Made by a program: the position numbers and the translations under genes. From Mesobacillus maritimus (GTDB lineage: Bacteria; Bacillota; Bacilli; Bacillales; Cytobacillaceae), in contig NZ_JAMBNR010000002.1 in the NCBI RefSeq assembly GCF_023715205.1, forward strand, positions 310,001 to 374,000: a stretch of DNA of 64,000 bases, given 5' to 3'. The notes under the pieces are model-generated. The model saw only the letters and a list, made by a program, of their open reading frames with translations, was not told the origin of the DNA and did no database searches. Shown piece after piece: positions 41,334 to 50,676 of the stretch; position 1 is the first letter of the stretch; each line of letters starts with the position of its first letter.

Positions 41334-42688
41334 ATCGATTTGTTCTTGCTGGTTCAGGAAGCGGTGTTGGAAAAACAACGTTTACCATTGGGATCATGCG
41401 GGCTCTGATGAAACGAGGTTTAACCGTCCAGGGCTTTAAATGTGGTCCCGATTATATTGATCCCACCTATCATACTGCGGTCACAAAACGGCCTTCTCGA
41501 AATATTGATAGTTTCATGATGTCCCATGATACCGTTCGGGCCATTGTCGCTAGAGCAAGCCAAGATGTCGAGGTAGCGATGATTGAAGGAGTTATGGGCT
41601 TTTATGATGGCAAATCCCCATTATCAAATGAAGGATCGGCTGCTGATCTTAGTGAAATCACAAAAAGTCCAGTCATTTTAATTTTCAATGCCGCAAGTAT
41701 GGCAAGAAGTGCGGCTGCGATTGTGAAAGGATTTCAACTGTTAGAGGAACACTCGAATATCGTGGGGGTTCTTGCCAATCAATTAGGAAGTAAAAGCCAT
41801 TTTGAAATTGTAAAATCGGCGATTGAACAAGAATGTGGGATTCCTGTTATTGGTTATCTGCCCAAAGGAGCAGTCCCGACGTTGCCAAGTCGCCATCTTG
41901 GATTGGTGCCAGCAATTGAACGTGGTGATTTAGATTCGTATTTTGATAGACTGGCAGAAGCAATTGAAGAAACAGTAGATTTGGAGCAACTGCTGGACAT
42001 CACAAAAGCCCAATCTTTGGACGTTCCTGTCTCCATTTTTGATCCACAGCCACAAGGACAAGAAGTACATATTGCCGTTGCCAAAGATGCGGCCTTTAAC
42101 TTTTACTATGAGGAAAATTTAGAATTGCTACGTGCGTATGGGGCAACCTTGCATTTCTTCTCGCCATTAAAAAATGAGGAAGTTCCCAAAATAGCGCAGG
42201 GACTGTATATTGGTGGCGGTTTTCCGGAAGAGTTTGCCGAAAGCTTAGCGAAAAATGAGGCGACGAAGCAATCCATAAGAGCGGCGCTTGAGCGGGGACT
42301 GCCAACATTAGCAGAATGCGGCGGTTTTATGTTTTTAACAGAGGAAATTGTGAATCGACAAGGACAAGTCTTCCCGATGGTGGGGGTCATTCCAGGACGT
42401 GTGCGGATGCAAGCGAAATTAGCGGCACTTGGCTACCGGGAAATGACTGGTGTTCCAGGCAATTTCTTATTGAATGAAAGGGAGCAGGCAAAAGGGCATG
42501 AGTTCCATTATTCAACGTATGAAGGAGAAGATTCATCACCTGCTTATTTTAGTAAAGGCCGTTTTCGAGCGCAACAGGAAGGTTATTTACATAAAAAACT
42601 TGTTGCTGGCTATACCCACTTTCATTTTGCTTCAAATCCACAGCTTGTGAAAAATTGGCTGACTACCTGTTTGGAGGGAGAACAATGA
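41330..42688 (+). CDS. cbiA: Cobyrinate a,c-diamide synthase
   Basis: A 452-aa ATP- and glutamine-dependent amidotransferase (CbiA/CobB). The N-terminal P-loop domain has GSGSGVGKTTFTIGIMRAL and the Mg-binding IEGVMGFYDG. The C-terminal class I glutamine amidotransferase domain has the nucleophile Cys in PTLAECGGFMFL and a catalytic His in TYTHFHFASNP-like context (GYTHFHFASN). It amidates the a and c side chains of cobyrinate. Overlaps its neighbours by 4 bp at both ends. Confidence 0.96.
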   Translation: MNRFVLAGSGSGVGKTTFTIGIMRALMKRGLTVQGFKCGPDYIDPTYHTAVTKRPSRNIDSFMMSHDTVRAIVARASQDVEVAMIEGVMGFYDGKSPLSNEGSAADLSEITKSPVILIFNAASMARSAAAIVKGFQLLEEHSNIVGVLANQLGSKSHFEIVKSAIEQECGIPVIGYLPKGAVPTLPSRHLGLVPAIERGDLDSYFDRLAEAIEETVDLEQLLDITKAQSLDVPVSIFDPQPQGQEVHIAVAKDAAFNFYYEENLELLRAYGATLHFFSPLKNEEVPKIAQGLYIGGGFPEEFAESLAKNEATKQSIRAALERGLPTLAECGGFMFLTEEIVNRQGQVFPMVGVIPGRVRMQAKLAALGYREMTGVPGNFLLNEREQAKGHEFHYSTYEGEDSSPAYFSKGRFRAQQEGYLHKKLVAGYTHFHFASNPQLVKNWLTTCLEGEQ

Positions 42689-43314
42689 ATTATTTCCCAT
42701 TATTAATGAATATTGACTACAAAAAGGTTGTGATTGTTGGGGGCGGACATGTAGCGCGTCAAAAAGTGGAAGCCCTCCTTTCAACAAAAGCGCTGCTGAC
42801 TGTGATTAGCCCAGCGGTAACCGATCAATTGCAGCACTATATCAAGGAAGGGCTTGTAACCTGGAAAGAAAAAGCATTTGAGCCGTCTGATTTAGACGAT
42901 GCAGCCTTGATTTTCGCGGTTACGGATGACGAAGAGGTCAACAATGCAGTAGAAGAAGCGACACAGCATTGGCAATTACTCAGTCGGGCGGATGCAAAAG
43001 GACGTGTGGATTTTATTAACCCAGCCGTCGTTCGTCGCGGTGATTTTGTTGTAACGGTATCGACATCTGGAGCCAGTCCAGGGCTGACGCGCCAAATAAA
43101 GGCGGACTTAGCCGAGCAATACGGAGAACATTATGCGCAGTATGTTTCGTTTTTAAAAGAAGCACGTCAGAAAATTTTAAAATTGTTTACGGGCGATGCG
43201 AAAAAACAGCGATTAGCCGAGCTCCTCGATCCGCGAGTTTTAAAGTGGATTGAGCAAGGTGAAAAGCAAAAATGTGACGCCTGGCTACAGCAGTGTTTAG
43301 GAGGAAAACAGTGA
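42685..43314 (+). CDS. sirC: Precorrin-2 dehydrogenase (SirC/CysG-B type)
   Basis: A 209-aa NAD-dependent dehydrogenase that oxidises precorrin-2 to sirohydrochlorin, the substrate of CbiX here. The Rossmann motif VVIVGGGHVARQKVEALLST begins at about residue 15; FINPAVVRRGDFVVTVSTSG and ASPGLTRQIKADL follow. It is the short form without the C-terminal chelatase helix bundle of CysG, so cobalt insertion is left to CbiX. ATG 42685 follows GGAGGGAG; overlaps cbiA and cobA by 4 bp. Confidence 0.94.
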   Translation: MNYFPLLMNIDYKKVVIVGGGHVARQKVEALLSTKALLTVISPAVTDQLQHYIKEGLVTWKEKAFEPSDLDDAALIFAVTDDEEVNNAVEEATQHWQLLSRADAKGRVDFINPAVVRRGDFVVTVSTSGASPGLTRQIKADLAEQYGEHYAQYVSFLKEARQKILKLFTGDAKKQRLAELLDPRVLKWIEQGEKQKCDAWLQQCLGGKQ

Positions 43315-44072
43315 GCGGGTTTGTCTATCTAGTAGGAGCTGGCCCTGGGGATCCAAAGCTATTGACCCTTCGTGGACTAGAGTGTATTCAGCAAGCAGAT
43401 GTGATTTTGTATGATCGTCTCGTGAATACAGAATTATTAACCCACAGGAAAACGGGAGCTGAGCTCATTTATTGCGGAAAAGAGCCAGGAAAGCACGGAC
43501 TGATACAAGATGAAATTCATCGTTTGCTGGTGGAACAAGCCAAACTTGGAAAGCAGGTCCTGCGCTTAAAAGGCGGTGACCCCTTTGTCTTTGGACGTGG
43601 GGCAGAAGAAGCAGCGATTTTACGGCAAGTTGATATTCCTTTTGAAATCGTGCCTGGAATAACAGCGGGAATTGCCGCGCCTGCTTATGCGGGTATTCCT
43701 GTGACCCACCGTGATCATGCAGCAAGCTTTACGATTGTGACAGGGCATCGCCGCATCGATCAGGAGCAGGATTTTTTAAATTGGCCGGCACTTGCCCAAA
43801 TGGATACGGTTGCCTTTTATATGGGCATTGGCAATATCGCGTATATTGCGAAAAGTTTAATCACTTATGGAAAAGAAGCAATAACCCCTGTTGCCGTAAT
43901 TGAATGGGGAACAACCAAAAACCAGCGTACGATTATTGGGAATCTATCAACGATTGCCCAAGAAATTCAAACCCACCGTATCACGAATCCATCGATGATT
44001 TTAGTAGGGGATGTGGTTAACGTACGGGATCAAATCGCCTGGTTTGCAGAAAAGGAGCATGAATTATGTTAG
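43311..44072 (+). CDS. cobA: Uroporphyrinogen-III C-methyltransferase
   Basis: A 253-aa SUMT that methylates uroporphyrinogen III at C2 and C7 to precorrin-2, the branch point to cobalamin and siroheme. GTG 43311 has AGGAGG at 7 nt and overlaps the sirC stop (GTGA). Motifs: YLVGAGPGDPKLLTLRGLE, LRLKGGDPFVFGRGAEEA, IVPGITAGIAAPAYAGIPVT and NPSMILVGDVV. No uroporphyrinogen synthase domain is fused. Having it in the operon secures precursor supply when B12 is low. Confidence 0.96.
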   Translation: MSGFVYLVGAGPGDPKLLTLRGLECIQQADVILYDRLVNTELLTHRKTGAELIYCGKEPGKHGLIQDEIHRLLVEQAKLGKQVLRLKGGDPFVFGRGAEEAAILRQVDIPFEIVPGITAGIAAPAYAGIPVTHRDHAASFTIVTGHRRIDQEQDFLNWPALAQMDTVAFYMGIGNIAYIAKSLITYGKEAITPVAVIEWGTTKNQRTIIGNLSTIAQEIQTHRITNPSMILVGDVVNVRDQIAWFAEKEHELC

Positions 44073-44620
44073 AGGCATAAAAAAACCGCCGTGCGATTCG
44101 ACAATTTGAACCACGTGAGGTCGAACAGAACAAAATTGAGACATTATTAGAAGCCGCCACGTATGCACCAAATGACCGCATGCGTGAGCCCTGGCATTTC
44201 TATGTCTTAAAGGGCGACAGCTTAAAACGTTATGAGCAAGTCGCATTGGATTATTTACAAAAACGCTTCCCAACGAAACCACATTTAGTGGAGAGTTCAA
44301 TGAACGCAATCACCAAAACACCGCTTGTTATTGTAGTGACATCCGCGATTGTGGATGGCGACGAAGGGGCGACAAAGGATAATGCCTTTGCAGTCAGCAG
44401 TGCGATTATGTCGATGTGGTTAATGGCCGAACAGTTAGGGCTCGGCATGGTATGGCGAACACGTGGTGTTGGCCTCGTTCATGATACAGCACTACATGAT
44501 TTTATTGGTGCATCTGACCAAGAGCAATTAGTCGGAACATTGTGCATTGGGTATCCAGCGGAAGAAATGAGTTCCGTTAAAAAGCGAACACCATTTGCAG
44601 AAAAAACAACATGGCTATAA
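44066..44620 (+). pseudogene. cbiY: cbiY, nitroreductase-family gene with in-frame TAA
   Basis: The reading frame encodes a nitroreductase-family flavoprotein of about 184 codons equivalent to CbiY of the B. megaterium cbi operon, function unknown. ATG 44066 overlaps the cobA stop, followed by MLEA, TAA at codon 5 (44078-44080), then KNRRAIRQFEPREVEQNKIE and the rest of the family (NDRMREPWHFYVL, LGLGMVWRTRGVG, GTLCIGYPAEE). A Leu codon TTA changed to TAA explains it. The first downstream in-frame ATG (44180) would lose the FMN-binding N-terminus. A recent nonsense mutation, a sequencing error in an A-rich run (TAAAAAAA), or suppression are the options. Confidence 0.85.
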
Positions 44621-44631
44621 GGAGGGGTGGA

Positions 44632-45171
44632 ATGACACGACAGGGGATGGTGTTAGTCTATACTGGCGAGGGCAAAGGAAAAACAACCGCTTCGCTTGGT
44701 GTCACCTTACGTGCAATAGGACGTGGCATGAAGGTGAAATATTTTCAATTTATTAAATCCCCTGAACGTACTTATGGGGAACAAATCGCGCTTAGGAAAC
44801 TTGGGGTTGAAACCGTGCAGTTAGGGGTCGGATTTACATGGACGAAAACACCAGAAGTGCATCGCGAAGCGCTAGCAAAGGCTTGGCAGCTGGTAAAAAA
44901 AGAGTTGCAGGATGAAACAACTGATTTATTGGTGTTGGATGAGCTGAATAATGCGTTAGCGATCACCCGGTTTCCCATTGAGGATGTATTAGCTTTATCA
45001 GAAGTGGTCGAGGCGATACAAAACCGCCCCAAAACGATGCACTTGGTGATTACAGGGCGCTCTGCCCATCCTTCTATCCTCGCATTAGCGGATTTAGTCT
45101 CAACAATCGAGGCAACCAAACACTATTATGCAGAACAAGATGTTCAGGCGATGAAGGGGCTTGAGTTTTAA
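44632..45171 (+). CDS. btuR: Cob(I)yrinic acid a,c-diamide adenosyltransferase
   Basis: A 179-aa CobA/CobO/BtuR-type corrinoid adenosyltransferase, which attaches the 5'-deoxyadenosyl ligand to cobalt(I). The P-loop is VYTGEGKGKTTASLGVTLRA near the N-terminus; LLVLDELNNALAI and VITGRSAHPSILALADLV are typical. ATG 44632 follows GGAGGGG. It starts 11 bp after the cbiY frame and its stop overlaps cobQ by one base. Confidence 0.95.
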   Translation: MTRQGMVLVYTGEGKGKTTASLGVTLRAIGRGMKVKYFQFIKSPERTYGEQIALRKLGVETVQLGVGFTWTKTPEVHREALAKAWQLVKKELQDETTDLLVLDELNNALAITRFPIEDVLALSEVVEAIQNRPKTMHLVITGRSAHPSILALADLVSTIEATKHYYAEQDVQAMKGLEF

Positions 45172-46673
45172 TGAAGGCGATTATGATTCAAGGAACAGCA
45201 TCGGATGTTGGCAAAAGTGTTTTATGCACGGCACTCTGCCGCATTTTGGTGAATGATGGCTATCGAGTGGCCCCATTTAAATCACAAAATATGGCACTGA
45301 ATTCCTATATCACGAAGGAGGGGGGAGAAATTGGCCGCGCGCAGGGTGTCCAAGCAGAAGCGGCAAAAATTGAAGCTACAACGGATATGAATCCCATCCT
45401 CCTTAAACCAAAAGGGGATATGGTGTCAGAGGTGATTTTACATGGTAAACATTTTGCCAATATGGATGCAATGTCGTATCGCGAACAGTTTGTTGAGCAA
45501 GTCATGCCCGAGATCCGTCAATCACTAAAACGCTTAGAAAAACAGTATGAGGTGTTAGTGCTAGAAGGGGCAGGAAGCCCAGCGGAAATCAATTTGAAAA
45601 GTCGGGATATTGCCAATATGCGCATGGCCCATGAAACCGATGCATCGGTGATTTTAGTAGCGGATATTGAACGTGGTGGAGTATTTGCTTCACTCATTGG
45701 AACATTGATGTTACTGGATGATCAAGAGCGTGCGCGTGTGAAAGGAATCATCATTAATAAATTCCGAGGGATAAAGGAATTGCTCACAAACGGGATTGCA
45801 TGGCTGGAGGAGGAAACAGGCATTCCAGTACTTGGTGTCATCCCCTATCTGGATGTCCAAATTGAAGCTGAGGATTCAATGGCTTTATCAAGTCTACGCT
45901 TAAAAAAGCCACAGCAACAAGAATTTGACATTGATGTGGCGGTCATTCGTTTGCCTCGTATCTCGAATTTCACCGACCTCGACCCATTATATGAAGAGCC
46001 AGGTGTCGGTGTCCGGTTTGTATCCTCTTTAAAAGATTTAAAAAATCCTGATGTCATTCTTTTACCTGGATCCAAAAATTCAGTTGATGACTTTCTCTGG
46101 TTAGAAGAAACGGGTTTAGCACAAGGAATCTTGCGGATGTCAAGACGAGGAACGCGTATCGTTGGGATTTGTGGGGGCTATCAAATGCTTGGTCAAACCA
46201 TTTTGGATGAGCAGGCGATTGAAGGCAGTGGAGGTACATATCGAACGCTTGGAATATTACCGATTGAAACCACATTCAGCGAAGAAAAACAAACGGTACA
46301 AGTAACGGGGGTCACCTATACAGGTCATGCCATCACAGGTTATGAAATTCATCTAGGTCGCAGTACACCGATTCAACCCGTTCAGAGTTTCGTCCAATTA
46401 GACGACGGCAGAGAAGATGGGGTTTATACCGAGCAAGTGATCGGTACATATGTACATGGTATTTTCCAGAACCGCACGTTCACCCGTGATTATTTCAATA
46501 CCATTCGGGTGGAAAAGGGTTTGGAAGAAGTCTCAAATGAAATTCTTTCAGATTATGACCGACGTGAAGAGGCCTATGAAATGCTGGATCATCATGTACG
46601 GAAACATCTAGATATGGAAAAAATATACAACCTCATCCATTCATCAGGAAAGGAATCGGATGACAGGGAGTGA
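45171..46673 (+). CDS. cobQ: Adenosylcobyric acid synthase
   Basis: A 500-aa CobQ/CbiP that amidates side chains b, d, e and g with glutamine and ATP. The N-terminal domain starts MIQGTASDVGKSVLCTALCR, followed by APFKSQNMALNSYIT and VLEGAGSPAEINL; the glutamine amidotransferase domain has the nucleophile Cys in IVGICGGYQMLGQT and His in IGTYVHGIFQN. It is the last biosynthetic gene before a 244-bp gap. Later steps (cbiB, cobU, cobS, cobC) are not present in the window. Confidence 0.96.
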   Translation: MKAIMIQGTASDVGKSVLCTALCRILVNDGYRVAPFKSQNMALNSYITKEGGEIGRAQGVQAEAAKIEATTDMNPILLKPKGDMVSEVILHGKHFANMDAMSYREQFVEQVMPEIRQSLKRLEKQYEVLVLEGAGSPAEINLKSRDIANMRMAHETDASVILVADIERGGVFASLIGTLMLLDDQERARVKGIIINKFRGIKELLTNGIAWLEEETGIPVLGVIPYLDVQIEAEDSMALSSLRLKKPQQQEFDIDVAVIRLPRISNFTDLDPLYEEPGVGVRFVSSLKDLKNPDVILLPGSKNSVDDFLWLEETGLAQGILRMSRRGTRIVGICGGYQMLGQTILDEQAIEGSGGTYRTLGILPIETTFSEEKQTVQVTGVTYTGHAITGYEIHLGRSTPIQPVQSFVQLDDGREDGVYTEQVIGTYVHGIFQNRTFTRDYFNTIRVEKGLEEVSNEILSDYDRREEAYEMLDHHVRKHLDMEKIYNLIHSSGKESDDRE

Positions 46674-46917
46674 AAGAGCGGGAGACCTCGCAGAAGCAAT
46701 GCGAAAAGGGCGTAGGAATGTCCGCGGACAGCAAAGTGCTTGAAGTAAAAAGGTTCAGCAGCCACGTTTCCCACAGCTTTTTATTCAAGCTGCGCCAAGG
46801 AATAGAAATACTCCAACTAAAATGGTGGACCTAACAGGATCGAGGAAGGGGAAACAAACAGGATAAATACAGAAACCGGTTGTCCATATATGGAGTGGAG
46901 ATTGAGGAGAAGATTCA
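46674..46917. other. Gap in the cobalamin locus with a possible decayed repeat
   Basis: No gene is seen and no second B12 box. GTCCGCGGACAGC and AAAGTGCTTGAAGTAA resemble part of a structured repeat familiar from Bacilli (a GTCCG...CCCGCGGAAAGCG element), here worn. TCGCAGAAGCAATGCGA can form a small hairpin. Confidence 0.35.
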
Positions 46918-47757
46918 ATGATAAAAGGATCCCCATTGGAAATTGATTTTGAAAGGTTATGGAAAGAAGCTATGTTCGATTGGCTTGGGAAGATGCCCGA
47001 ACGAATGGTCAATGATGAGCTAGAAGAGGCCTTTTGGGCACAGTCGATGAAGAAAAAGAAAAACAAACAAACAGATGATTATGCGAAAAAAATCTACGAA
47101 AAAATCAAACCGCATATCCCACAGGATGCAAGTTGTATTGAAATTGGACCAGGTTGGGGGAACTATACATTTCCACTTCGGGAGGATGTCAAACGTTTAA
47201 CGTTGATTGATGGTTCGGAAAGCGTGCTTTCCTATTTAAAACCTTATTTTGAAAACGATGCATCTGTTCAGTTTGTTCATCGGAAGTGGGAAGAAGCAGA
47301 CATTGAACCACATGATGTCGTAATCGGGGTGAACTGCTTTTACCGTATGTATGAAATGAAGGCGTCGTTGAAAAAAATGAACGCACTCGCGAAAAAGCGT
47401 GCCATCATTGGCTTAACAACAGGTCCGATTCAACCACATTACGTTGTTTTAGATGAGCAGTTTGGCTATGACATTCAATATCCGCGCCGCGATTATATTG
47501 GGATCGTTAATATGCTGTATCAGTTAGGGATTTATGCAAATTGTGAAATGATCAAGCTGGAGCGTGAGCATCGTTACGACACATTGGCGCACTTATATGA
47601 AGCACAAAGCAAAAAAATCCGCTCTCCCCAGTTTGACCGGGCGCATGTGGAAGCATCACTCGAACGTTTGATTGGATTCGAGGATGGCCAGTATGTTTAC
47701 CGTTATCCATTCTATGCTGCGATCATTAGTTGGGAGCCTGTGAAGGGACATGAGTAA
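46918..47757 (+). CDS. SAM-dependent methyltransferase linked to cobalamin uptake genes
   Basis: A 279-aa class I methyltransferase. The SAM-binding motif is SCIEIGPGWGNYTFPLRE at about residue 70, then LTLIDGSESVLSYLKPYF, and DVVIGVNCFYRMYEMKAS. The N-terminal 60 residues (IKGSPLEIDFERLWKEAMFD, then KKKKNKQTDDYAKKI) are specific to this group. ATG 46918 follows TTGAGGAGAAG. It ends 8 bp inside btuC, so it is coupled to the transporter operon. I know of no defined reaction; modification of an imported corrinoid or precursor is only a guess from context. Confidence 0.75.
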   Translation: MIKGSPLEIDFERLWKEAMFDWLGKMPERMVNDELEEAFWAQSMKKKKNKQTDDYAKKIYEKIKPHIPQDASCIEIGPGWGNYTFPLREDVKRLTLIDGSESVLSYLKPYFENDASVQFVHRKWEEADIEPHDVVIGVNCFYRMYEMKASLKKMNALAKKRAIIGLTTGPIQPHYVVLDEQFGYDIQYPRRDYIGIVNMLYQLGIYANCEMIKLEREHRYDTLAHLYEAQSKKIRSPQFDRAHVEASLERLIGFEDGQYVYRYPFYAAIISWEPVKGHE

Positions 47758-48790
47758 GGTTCGTTTTCTATTTTTAATCTGGGCTTTAATTGGGGGCTTG
47801 CTTGCTACGATGACGTTTGCGGTCATGGTCGGTTCAGTTGATCTAACACCGAGTTTGATTTGGGAAGTGCTGCTTCAGAAACTCGGGATACTGTCAGAGG
47901 CAGCGGCTTCAAAACCACAGAGCGTGATTATTTGGGAAATCCGTTTCCCGCGTATTGTACTAGCGGCGATTGTAGGAGCAGCACTGTCGATAAGCGGAGC
48001 AGCGATTCAGGCATTAGTAAAGAACTCGATTGCAGATCCATACATTTTAGGGGTCTCGTCAGGTGCATCCGTTGGGGCAACATCGGTCATTTTATTCGGT
48101 GCATTTGGTGCTCTTGGAGTCTATGCCCTATCCTTTGCTGCTTTCTTAGGGGCCATTCTCTCGGTATTGATTGTGTTTTTTTTAGCACGTGTCAATGGAC
48201 GGACATCGGTGATCCGGCTCCTGTTAGCAGGGATTGCCGTATCGATGGTCCTCTCCGCCATAACTAATTTTATACTGATGATGTCTAAGCAACAAGGTGG
48301 GATTCAAGCGGTTATGCATTGGATGCTCGGTAGTCTAGCAGGAGCGAAGTGGTCAAATCTTGGGATCCCTTTTTTTACGTTGCTCCTCGTCTTTATCCTT
48401 CTCTTCAGCCATTACCGGCAACTGAATGCTCTCCTGCTTGGTGAAGAAACAGCTGCAACTCTTGGCATTAGCTTAGACGGGTTTCGGATTTTTATTATCT
48501 TGTTTGTCTCGTTACTCACAGGTGTGGTGGTTGCGGTTAGTGGAAGCATCGGCTTTGTCGGTTTAATTGTCCCGCATATTGTGCGCATGATGGTTGGCTC
48601 TAATTACAAGTTGGTCTTACCGGTTAGTGCTTTAATCGGTGCCATTTTCTTGGTATGGGCGGATTTGGTCGCACGGACGGTGATTTCACCTGAAGAAATG
48701 CCAATCGGAATTATTACGGCAATTTGCGGGAGCCCTTTCTTTATTTGGATGCTTAGACGCCGGAGATATTCTTTTGGGGATGGTGAATAA
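47750..48790 (+). CDS. btuC: Cobalamin ABC transporter permease (FecCD family)
   Basis: A 346-aa inner-membrane permease with about ten helices. FecCD/BtuC signatures: WEIRFPRIVLAAIVGAALSI, GAAIQALVKNSIADPYILGV, SSGASVGATSVI, and the C-terminal GSIGFVGLIVPHIVRMMVGS coupling region that contacts the ATPase. Overlaps the methyltransferase end by 8 bp and lies 2 bp before btuD. The position inside the cobalamin locus supports cobalamin/cobinamide over iron siderophore as substrate. Confidence 0.93.
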   Translation: MSKVRFLFLIWALIGGLLATMTFAVMVGSVDLTPSLIWEVLLQKLGILSEAAASKPQSVIIWEIRFPRIVLAAIVGAALSISGAAIQALVKNSIADPYILGVSSGASVGATSVILFGAFGALGVYALSFAAFLGAILSVLIVFFLARVNGRTSVIRLLLAGIAVSMVLSAITNFILMMSKQQGGIQAVMHWMLGSLAGAKWSNLGIPFFTLLLVFILLFSHYRQLNALLLGEETAATLGISLDGFRIFIILFVSLLTGVVVAVSGSIGFVGLIVPHIVRMMVGSNYKLVLPVSALIGAIFLVWADLVARTVISPEEMPIGIITAICGSPFFIWMLRRRRYSFGDGE

Positions 48791-48792
48791 GG

Positions 48793-49557
48793 ATGTTGCA
48801 AGTTAAAAATGTATCATTATCCATACTCGACAAGCACATTTTACATAATCTTACGTTTTCCATCGACCAAGGAAAATTTGTTGGCATCATTGGCCCGAAT
48901 GGAAGCGGAAAATCGACGATGTTAAAAATCATTTATCGTCATCTTAAACAAACGAGCGGCTTGGTGACGTTAGATGAGAAAGATCTGGGTCATTTCGCAC
49001 AAAAAAAATTGGCACAGGAACTAGCCGTTGTCACTCAAGAAACACCCGTCCTCTTTGATTTTACCGTAGGAGAGATGGTGATGATGGGGCGAACGCCTTA
49101 TAAAAAATGGCTTGCCAACGATAACGAGGATGACTTTGCCATTGTCGAAGATAGCATGCGGCTCGCAAACGTACAGCATTTGAAAAACCGTCCTTTCAGT
49201 CTCTTATCCGGTGGGGAAAAGAAGCGTGTGATGCTTGCGCGCGCCCTCGCACAGCAGGCGAACATTCTCATTTTAGATGAACCAACCAATCATCTGGATA
49301 TCGAACATCAGTATCAATTGATGGATTTGGTAAAGCGTCTTCCGATTACAATTGTGGCCGCCCTGCATGATTTAAATTTAGCAGCGGGCTATTGTGATGA
49401 ATTATTGGTGATGAAGGATGGGGAGCTCTATCTGGAAGGAACACCGGAACAAGTGCTGACAGAGGAGACATTGAAGGAAGTTTTTCATATGCAGGCTGGG
49501 ATTTCAAGAAACCCATTTACAAAAAAACTTCACTTGTTTTATCATACAGAACGTTAA
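48793..49557 (+). CDS. btuD: Cobalamin ABC transporter ATP-binding protein
   Basis: A 254-aa ABC ATPase of the FepC/BtuD group. Walker A GIIGPNGSGKSTMLKII at about residue 34, Q-loop in AVVTQETPVLFDFTV, signature SLLSGGEKKRVMLARAL, Walker B NILILDEPTNHLDIEHQ, and the switch His in VAALHDLNLAAGYCDE. The ribosome binding site is TAAGGATG, weak, suggesting coupling to btuC. It powers the BtuC permease with BtuF as binding protein. Confidence 0.94.
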   Translation: MLQVKNVSLSILDKHILHNLTFSIDQGKFVGIIGPNGSGKSTMLKIIYRHLKQTSGLVTLDEKDLGHFAQKKLAQELAVVTQETPVLFDFTVGEMVMMGRTPYKKWLANDNEDDFAIVEDSMRLANVQHLKNRPFSLLSGGEKKRVMLARALAQQANILILDEPTNHLDIEHQYQLMDLVKRLPITIVAALHDLNLAAGYCDELLVMKDGELYLEGTPEQVLTEETLKEVFHMQAGISRNPFTKKLHLFYHTER

Positions 49558-49574
49558 AAAGGATTGGGGAAATA

Positions 49575-50552
49575 TTGAAAAAGCAAATCATTGGAACATT
49601 CGTATTTATAACGGCATTGCTTTTATTATCAGCATGCAAAGGTGAGGAAGCAAAAACAGATGTGCAAGCTGAGCAAACAGCTGAAACTGAGACAGTTGTA
49701 ATAGAGAATGAAGGGGTAGTTCTTGAATACGAAGAAGCGCCAAAACGGGCGATTTCTTTAAATCAGCATGTGACCGAAATCATGTTAGCACTTGGTTTAG
49801 AGAATCGGATGGTTGGGACCGCATACTTGGATCATGACATTTATGAGCCGTTACAAGAAGCATACGACAAGGTACCCGTATTGGCTGAACAATATCCTAC
49901 AAAAGAGCAAGTGATCTCAGTGGAAGCAGATTTCTTATATGGCGGCTGGGAAAGTGCCTTCAACGAGAAAAATATTGCATCACGTGAAGAATTAAAAGAG
50001 TTAGAGATTAATAGTTACTTACAATCGTCATCGATTAAAATAGCGCCAACGATAGAAGATATTTATTCAGATATTCGCAATATCGCAAAAATCTTCCGAG
50101 TAGAAGATCGTGGTGAGGCGTTAATTGACCAAATGAACCAAGAGATTGATGGGATTATCTCTCAGCTACCGGAAGTGACAGAGCCATTGGATGTTTTCGT
50201 ATATGATAGCGGCGAAACGGATGTGTTCACTGCCACTCAAAACTTTATGAATACTCTGATCACGATGGTTGGTGGCGAAAATGTTTTCGCTGATGTGGAA
50301 GGAAAATGGGCGACCGTATCAAAAGAGGATGCAGTCGAGCGTCAGCCGGAAGTGATTGTTGTGATTGATTATGGTTCAACAACAGCAGAACAAAAAATAG
50401 AATTCTTGAAAACAGATCCCGCCTTAAGCCAAACACCGGCTGTACAAAATGAGCATTTTGTCATTTTGCCATTATCGTCAGCATCTGAAGGGGTTCGGGT
50501 AGCAGAAGCACTCGAAATTTTAGCAAAAGGCTTCTATCTTGATGCCTTTTAG
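49575..50552 (+). CDS. btuF: Cobalamin-binding lipoprotein (BtuF-like)
   Basis: A 325-aa substrate-binding lipoprotein. TTG start, signal peptide of about 20 residues with lipobox LLLLSAC (C21), then an acidic linker and the helical-backbone (Fe3+/cobalamin) binding fold: EYEEAPKRAISLNQHVTEIM, DFLYGGWESAFNEKNIASRE, VFVYDSGETDVFTATQNFMN and NEHFVILPLSSASEGVRVAE. In Gram-positive bacteria it is anchored on the outer face of the membrane. The order here is permease, ATPase, binding protein, with 17 bp between btuD and btuF. Confidence 0.9.
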   Translation: MKKQIIGTFVFITALLLLSACKGEEAKTDVQAEQTAETETVVIENEGVVLEYEEAPKRAISLNQHVTEIMLALGLENRMVGTAYLDHDIYEPLQEAYDKVPVLAEQYPTKEQVISVEADFLYGGWESAFNEKNIASREELKELEINSYLQSSSIKIAPTIEDIYSDIRNIAKIFRVEDRGEALIDQMNQEIDGIISQLPEVTEPLDVFVYDSGETDVFTATQNFMNTLITMVGGENVFADVEGKWATVSKEDAVERQPEVIVVIDYGSTTAEQKIEFLKTDPALSQTPAVQNEHFVILPLSSASEGVRVAEALEILAKGFYLDAF

Positions 50553-50676
50553 GGGCTGAACAGCTATAAAGCAATGTGGGGAAAGCAACAATGAGACAGG
50601 TTACAAAATCATTGGAAAAACATCAAAACAGATTCGTATCGGAGTGGCGGATTCATTAGAAGGGGGAGGTCACATT

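Noticed and set aside
46674-46917. Second cobalamin riboswitch before the uptake genes
   Set aside because: Looked for a B12 box and the CCCGCTACTGTAA core; neither is present.
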